From: Pseudomonadota bacterium
GTDB taxonomy: Bacteria > Myxococcota > Polyangia > Polyangiales > Polyangiaceae
DNA: 9,607 nucleotides
NCBI GenBank assembly: GCA_023419055.1
Contig: JAEZYO010000147.1
Span: 1 to 9,607, forward strand
Direction of reading: 5' to 3'
Shown here: piece after piece, positions 5,762 through 9,607 of the stretch
Layout of the letters: each line of letters starts with the position of its first letter
How positions within the stretch are numbered: the first letter of the stretch is position 1
Notes under the pieces: model-generated
The model's database searches: none
What the model was told of the DNA's origin: nothing
The model's input: the letters and a program-made list of their open reading frames with translations, nothing else
Translations under genes and position numbers: made by a program

Positions 5762-7155
5762 ACCCGCTCGTGTCGCCGTCGCCGAGCCTGTTCGAGACCG
5801 ATCGCGAGCTCGAGCTCGAAGCCGCGCTGGCTCGAGCGGATCAGAGCTCCGAGCTCGTCGCGGTCAGCTTCGACGCCCGAGTAGCGCCGGCCGAGGCCCT
5901 CATCGCCGGCTCCGGCGAGGACGCCTGGGTCTTCGCGCCCGCCTCGGGTCTCGAGTGCGCGGGGCTCGGCGTGGTGCGCGCTCTCGAAGCCAGCGGCCCC
6001 GAGCGCTTCGAAGCGATCCAGCAGCAAGCCTCACGGCTCTTTCGGGCCATCGGCACCGCCGGGGCCGACACGGAGAGCGAGACGCCGCGCTTGTTCGGAG
6101 GGTTCGCCTTCCAGAGCGGTGGCACGGAGAGCGCGCTCTGGCGCCCGTTCGGCGAGGCGCGCTTCGTGTTGCCACGCGTGAGCTACGTGCGGCACGAAGG
6201 TCGCGCGACGCTCACGCTGACGCTCGAGCGACGAGAGCTAGAGTCGAAGGAGCTCCGCCGCGTCGCCTTCCTCGAGCTCGCGCGCGCGCGGGCTCTGCTC
6301 GAGAGGACACCGTCGGACGCGCCTCGATCGGTGCCCCCGTCCGCCCCTCCTCGCGCCGAAAACGGCGCCGCTTTCGCCGAATGGAGCGCGCTCGTGGAAG
6401 CGATCCGTCAGGCGATCGCCGAGCGCCGGTTCGAGAAGGTCGTGCTCGCGCGCCGGGTCGAGCTCGAGCTCTCCGCGCGCGATCCAGCGAGCGTGCTGTC
6501 GCACCTCCGCGCGCAGGCGCCGGAGTGCACGCGCTTTCTTCTGCGCGTGGGGACGAGCTCCTTCTGCGGCGCCGCCCCCGAGCGCCTCGTGCGGAAGAAG
6601 GGGCGCGAGCTCGAGACCGAGGCGGTCGCAGGGTCGATCAAGGCGGGCAACGCCGGTGAGCTCCTGCGCTTGCTCGAGAGCAAGAAGGATCTCGCCGAGC
6701 ACGAGATGGTCGTTCGGGGCATCAAGCAGGCCCTTTCACCACTCTCTGCCGAAATCGAAGCGCCGCCCCGCCCCGAGTCCTACAGGCTCCGTCACGTCAC
6801 GCATCTGCGGACGCCGATCCGCGCGCGCCTGAACGACGACCGGCATGTCGTGTCGCTGGTGGCCCGCTTGCACCCGACGCCGGCGGTAGGCGGGCTCCCG
6901 AGCGCCGCGGCGGTCGAATGGATCGCCACGCACGAGCGCGACGAGCGTGGCTGGTACGCGGGTCCCATCGGCTGGTTCGACGCAGCCTGTGACGGTGAGT
7001 TCGCAGTGGCGCTCCGTTCGGGGGTGCTCGAACCCGGGCGCGCCCACCTCTATGTCGGGGCAGGAATCGTGCGGGATTCGCGGCCAGCCGAGGAGTTCGC
7101 GGAGACCGAGTGGAAGCTCGCGGCGCTCGCCGGCGCCCTCGGGGTCGGGTCGTGA
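5758..7155 (+). CDS. menF: Isochorismate synthase MenF
   Basis: A 465-residue chorismate-binding enzyme predicted to convert chorismate to isochorismate with Mg2+, the committed entry to menaquinone. The C-terminal chorismate-binding domain (about residues 205-460) has RRFEKVVLARRVEL (223-236), where Lys227 corresponds to the general base that activates water; FCGAAPERLVR (269-279); ETEAVAGSIKAG (286-297); KDLAEHEMVV (310-319); LRHVTHLRTPI (344-354); LHPTPAVGGLP (371-381); ERDERGWYAGPIGWFD (393-408); and GAGIVRDSRPAEEFAETEWK (434-453), carrying glutamates that bind Mg2+ in the family. The N-terminal ~200 residues are more divergent, as usual. After AG(S/T), most relatives have Pro-Arg-Gly; here it is Lys-Ala-Gly. 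Linkage to menD and menH favours MenF over a siderophore or salicylate isochorismate synthase. The start overlaps the menG stop, and its own stop overlaps the menD start (GTGA). Confidence 0.94.
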   Translation: MNPLVSPSPSLFETDRELELEAALARADQSSELVAVSFDARVAPAEALIAGSGEDAWVFAPASGLECAGLGVVRALEASGPERFEAIQQQASRLFRAIGTAGADTESETPRLFGGFAFQSGGTESALWRPFGEARFVLPRVSYVRHEGRATLTLTLERRELESKELRRVAFLELARARALLERTPSDAPRSVPPSAPPRAENGAAFAEWSALVEAIRQAIAERRFEKVVLARRVELELSARDPASVLSHLRAQAPECTRFLLRVGTSSFCGAAPERLVRKKGRELETEAVAGSIKAGNAGELLRLLESKKDLAEHEMVVRGIKQALSPLSAEIEAPPRPESYRLRHVTHLRTPIRARLNDDRHVVSLVARLHPTPAVGGLPSAAAVEWIATHERDERGWYAGPIGWFDAACDGEFAVALRSGVLEPGRAHLYVGAGIVRDSRPAEEFAETEWKLAALAGALGVGS

Positions 7156-8951
7156 GCGAGGCGCTTCGACCCGACGCGCTGCTCACTCAATGGTCCCGCC
7201 TGCTGCTCGGGAAGCTCGCGGCTGCGGGCGTCAACCAGGCCGTCATCAGTCCCGGCTCGCGCTCGACACCGTTCGTCTGGGCTGCCCTGAACACGCCTGG
7301 GCTCGCTTGCCATTCGGTGATCGACGAACGCTCCGCCGCCTTCTACGCGCTCGGCATGGCGCGGGTCACCGGAAGGCCGGCGCTCTTGCTCTGCACGTCC
7401 GGGAGCGCCGGCGCCCACTATTTCCCTGCCGTCATCGAGGCAGCCGAGGCTCGCCTGCCGTTGCTCGTGCTCACCGCCGATCGCCCCCTCGAGCTCCAGG
7501 ACGCTTCGGCGGCGCAGACCGTCGATCAGACACGCCTCTTCGGGCATTTCGCCCGCCGCTTTTACGAGCTCGGACAACCCGACTCGAGCCCGAGCGCGCT
7601 CGCCGGGCTTGCAAGGCTCGTCGAGCAGGCGGTCTTCCACTCGCTGCACCCCGAGCCGGGCGCCGTGCACCTCAACGTCCGCGCGCGTAAGCCCCTCGAA
7701 CCCGTGCCGGCAGACGGCGAGCTTTCGGCGCGCGTGGACGAGCTTCTGTTCATTTCTCCGCGCCTGGCCGGGGTCCCGGCGCTGCACGCCGATCGAGCAG
7801 CGATCGAACGCCTCGCCGAGGCTTGCCGCGGGACGAAGCGCGGGCTGGTCGTGCTCGGCCCGAGCGCCAAGAGAGCTCTGCCCTCGCTCGCTCCGCTGCT
7901 CGAGGCGACTGGATTTTCGCTGCTCGCCGAAGCGACCAGCCAGCTGCGGTTCGGAGCCGAGCTCGGTATCCCCCGGGAGCGGCTGATCGACGGCTTCGAC
8001 ACGTTGCTGCGCGTGCCCGAGCTCCGGCGGCACCTGTGCCCCGAGCTCGTCTTGCATTTCGGCCCGCCCTCGACCTCGAGCGCCCTGGAAGCGCTCCTTG
8101 CGACTGGGCGCGTTCGCGAGCACGTGATCGCTCGGCACGCCTTCCCCGACCCGAGCAACCGCGCCGAGAGCGTGACGCTCGGCGATCTGGACGATACCGC
8201 GCGGCGCCTCACCCAAGCGCTGCTCGAGACGCCGAGCCCCGAACACGCCGCGGCGCGCGCCGAGTTCGCGTCTCGTTGGTCCAGGGCAAACCGCGCGGCG
8301 TGGAGCGCCGTCGAGCGCGTCGCCGGGAGCGGAGAAGGGCTCCGGGAGGGGACCGCCGTACGCACCGTGATCGAGCGCCTCCGCCCGGGAGCCCTCCTCA
8401 CCCTGGGTAACAGCCTCCCCGTGCGTGACGTCGATCAGTTCGTCCCCGCGGGCGAGCGCGGCCTCACGATCTTGCACCAACGCGGAGCGAACGGCATCGA
8501 CGGCCTGCTCTCGGGCGCAGCCGGGGCAGCGCTCGTGCACGACGGCCCGAGCGCTCTGCTCGTCGGCGATGTCAGCTTCTTGCACGACCTCGGCGGGCTC
8601 GAGCTCGTGCGCCGCGCCCGGCGGCCGCTCGTGGTCGTGGTGATCGACAACGCCGGGGGACGCATTTTCGATCAACTCCCGATAGCGCGCCATTTCGAGG
8701 GCAACCCCGCCGCTCGCGACTTCTGGACCACCGAGAGGCGTTACGACCTCGGCCACGCTGCGCGGCTGTTCGAGATCGCGTATCGGGCTCCGAGCACCGC
8801 CGATGAGCTCGCGAACGAGCTCGTCGCCGCGCTCTCGAGACCTTCCGCGACCCTGCTCCAAGTTCGAGTGGTCCCGGACAGCGCCGAGCGCGATCTCGCC
8901 GCGGTCACGACCATCCTGGCGAAGGAGCTCGCGAACGAGCTTCGGCCATGA
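7152..8951 (+). CDS. menD: SEPHCHC synthase MenD (ThDP-dependent)
   Basis: A 599-residue thiamine-diphosphate enzyme that joins 2-oxoglutarate to isochorismate, giving SEPHCHC and CO2. From the GTG at 7152: VISPGSRSTPF (31-41); IDERSAAFYALGMA (57-70), where Glu59 is the conserved ThDP-activating glutamate; LCTSGSAGAHYFPAV (80-94); LTADRPLEL (107-115); QTVDQTRLFG (122-131); GNSLPVRDVDQF (419-430); RGANGIDGLLSGAAG (444-458); and the ThDP/Mg2+ motif from GDVSFLHDLGG (472-482) to VIDNAGGRIFDQLP (497-510). All expected motifs are present and the length is slightly above the E. coli enzyme. The frame is open 14 codons upstream to an ATG at 7110 inside menF, but the GTG overlapping the menF stop fits the operon's pattern and the family N-terminus. 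The 3' end carries two copies of a 17-bp repeat coding ELANEL. Confidence 0.95.
   Translation: MSEALRPDALLTQWSRLLLGKLAAAGVNQAVISPGSRSTPFVWAALNTPGLACHSVIDERSAAFYALGMARVTGRPALLLCTSGSAGAHYFPAVIEAAEARLPLLVLTADRPLELQDASAAQTVDQTRLFGHFARRFYELGQPDSSPSALAGLARLVEQAVFHSLHPEPGAVHLNVRARKPLEPVPADGELSARVDELLFISPRLAGVPALHADRAAIERLAEACRGTKRGLVVLGPSAKRALPSLAPLLEATGFSLLAEATSQLRFGAELGIPRERLIDGFDTLLRVPELRRHLCPELVLHFGPPSTSSALEALLATGRVREHVIARHAFPDPSNRAESVTLGDLDDTARRLTQALLETPSPEHAAARAEFASRWSRANRAAWSAVERVAGSGEGLREGTAVRTVIERLRPGALLTLGNSLPVRDVDQFVPAGERGLTILHQRGANGIDGLLSGAAGAALVHDGPSALLVGDVSFLHDLGGLELVRRARRPLVVVVIDNAGGRIFDQLPIARHFEGNPAARDFWTTERRYDLGHAARLFEIAYRAPSTADELANELVAALSRPSATLLQVRVVPDSAERDLAAVTTILAKELANELRP
8805..8822 (+). 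repeat. Hairpin-forming repeat, copy 1, near the menD 3' end
   Basis: GAGCTCG, loop CGAA, CGAGCTC: a perfect 7-bp inverted repeat. Its first 17 bases recur exactly 120 bp downstream at 8925. It encodes part of ELANEL in menD. Confidence 0.45.
8925..8942 (+). repeat. Hairpin-forming repeat, copy 2, directly upstream of the menH start
   Basis: A 17-bp exact copy of the repeat at 8805. The last base differs (T for C), leaving a 6-bp stem plus a G-U pair in RNA, with loop CGAA. It ends 5 nt before the menH ATG, occupying the place of a Shine-Dalgarno sequence, none of which is visible. A ribosome finishing menD would melt it, which suits coupled translation. It could also simply reflect a repeated helix motif using preferred codons. 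Confidence 0.4.
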
Positions 8952-9607
8952 AGCGGCTCGTCTGTCTACACGGCTTCACCGGCGCGCCCGCGAGCTACGA
9001 CGGGCTCCGGACCCGACTGGGCCAAGCCTTCGAGATCACGGCGCCAGCCATTTCGGGCCACGCGGGCACCGGGTTCGACGGGGTCCAGAGCTTCGACGAC
9101 GAGGTGGCGCGGCTGCTCGAGCTTTGCGGCGGAGAGCGAATCACTCTGGTCGGCTACTCCCTCGGCGCCCGGCTCGCGCTCGGTCTCCTTTGCCGCGCGC
9201 CGGAGCGCTTCTCGGGCGCCCTTCTCCTGGGGGTGCACCCTGGCCTCACCAGCGAGTCCGAACGCGCCGAACGGGACCGCTCCGACGCGCGCTGGGCGGC
9301 GCTGCTCCGGGAGCGCGGTCTCGGGCCCTTCTTGGCCGAGTGGGAAGCGCAGCCGCTGTTCTCCACGCAGAGCAACCTGACCGCTCAGGAGCTCGCAAGT
9401 CAGCGAGCCATCCGGGACCGTCACGACCCCGAAGGGCTCGCGCGCTCGCTCGAGCTCTTCGGGCTCGGGAGAATGCCGGAACGCTGGTCCAGTCTGCCGA
9501 CCTTGGACCTGCCAATCACGCTCGGCGCCGGGGAGCTCGACTCGAAATTCGTCGCGCTCGCTCGCCGCGCCGTTCAGGACCTGCCACGCGGTCGCGTGTC
9601 GATCGCG
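8948..9607 (+). CDS. menH: MenH-like alpha/beta hydrolase (SHCHC synthase), 3' truncated by window edge
   Basis: The first 220 residues of an alpha/beta-hydrolase-fold enzyme predicted to eliminate pyruvate from SEPHCHC to give SHCHC. LVCLHGFTGAP (4-14) forms the oxyanion-hole HGF(T/L)G motif. ITLVGYSLGARLALGLLCRA (65-84) contains the nucleophile elbow with Ser71; MenH proteins usually have GYSMGGR. FLAEWEAQPLFS (128-139) resembles the W-containing lid segment conserved in MenH. GAGELDSKF (193-201) carries the triad acid Asp198. The triad histidine would lie just past the window, and no stop is reached. The ATG overlaps the menD stop (ATGA). A generic alpha/beta hydrolase is possible from the fold alone, but the motifs plus position after menD make MenH the best call. 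Confidence 0.9.
   Translation, partial: MKRLVCLHGFTGAPASYDGLRTRLGQAFEITAPAISGHAGTGFDGVQSFDDEVARLLELCGGERITLVGYSLGARLALGLLCRAPERFSGALLLGVHPGLTSESERAERDRSDARWAALLRERGLGPFLAEWEAQPLFSTQSNLTAQELASQRAIRDRHDPEGLARSLELFGLGRMPERWSSLPTLDLPITLGAGELDSKFVALARRAVQDLPRGRVSIA

Larger units (their letters stand above)
4524..9607 (+). other. Operon: gbsR-like - menG - menF - menD - menH, continuing past the window
   Basis: Five plus-strand genes are joined by four successive 4-base stop/start overlaps: ATGA at 5048, ATGA at 5758, GTGA at 7152 and ATGA at 8948. There is no room for internal terminators, and transcription from the promoter at 4470-4498 would cover all of them. The set holds the first three steps and the last step of the classical menaquinone route; menB, menC, menE and menA would be expected elsewhere, perhaps immediately downstream. 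Confidence 0.85.

Noticed and set aside
7110..7151. ATG start for menD 14 codons upstream
   Set aside because: It would overlap menF by 46 bases and add an Arg-rich tail not seen in MenD; the GTGA overlap at 7152 matches the other junctions.
7050..8861. 603-codon open frame on the minus strand opposite menD
   Set aside because: It is antisense to a menD with every family motif. The product is low-complexity Arg/Glu/Ala-rich with no recognisable domain, which is the normal result of few stop codons in GC-rich DNA.
1..9607. Search for mobile elements, CRISPR arrays, tRNA/rRNA genes and toxin-antitoxin or defence genes
   Set aside because: No transposase-like protein, spaced repeat array, tRNA cloverleaf or rRNA-like sequence was seen; genes fill the window with no gap over 300 bases.

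Overview
The window is GC-rich bacterial chromosome (clearly above 60 % G+C, with third codon positions almost all G or C). It is packed with protein genes and shows no mobile element, CRISPR array, tRNA or rRNA. Protein style (GbsR-like regulator, PCCW-type CcmH-like protein, MenG ending LTFGVCHLYVA, EL/ER-rich proteins written with gagctc) suggests a myxobacterium-like organism (Myxococcota, perhaps Polyangia). That assignment is inference from style, not a database match.

Layout. (1) Bases 2-1357, plus: the C-terminal two thirds of a UvrD/PcrA/Rep superfamily 1A DNA helicase, cut by the left edge. (2) Bases 1373-2446, minus: a complete C45-family (penicillin acyltransferase / carcinine hydrolase-like) autoproteolytic hydrolase, convergent with the helicase. 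(3) Bases 2498-3010, plus: a small signal-peptide-bearing membrane protein related to CcmH/NrfF, divergent from the hydrolase, with an atypical cysteine motif. (4) Bases 3026-4390, minus: an FprA/adrenodoxin-reductase-type ferredoxin-NADP+ reductase. (5) Bases 4524-9607, plus: a tightly coupled operon gbsR-like regulator - menG - menF - menD - menH, the last gene cut by the right edge. Each junction in this operon is a 4-base ATGA or GTGA overlap.

How the genes work together. MenF (chorismate to isochorismate), MenD (SEPHCHC synthesis) and MenH (SHCHC synthesis) are the first three steps of the classical o-succinylbenzoate route to menaquinone. MenG is the last step, methylation of demethylmenaquinone. 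menC, menE, menB and menA are not in the window and may lie downstream. The CcmH-like protein and the ferredoxin reductase are also redox or respiration-linked, so the region has a loose electron-transport theme, although only the men genes form an evident operon.

Most of the window is housekeeping. The best leads are the regulatory end of the men operon, where a sigma70-like promoter (4470-4498) overlaps a 20-bp inverted repeat (4497-4516) just before a GbsR/MarR-type regulator translationally linked to menG, and the CcmH-like protein whose usual CxxC is replaced by adjacent cysteines. I do not see convincing evidence of a wholly new system.
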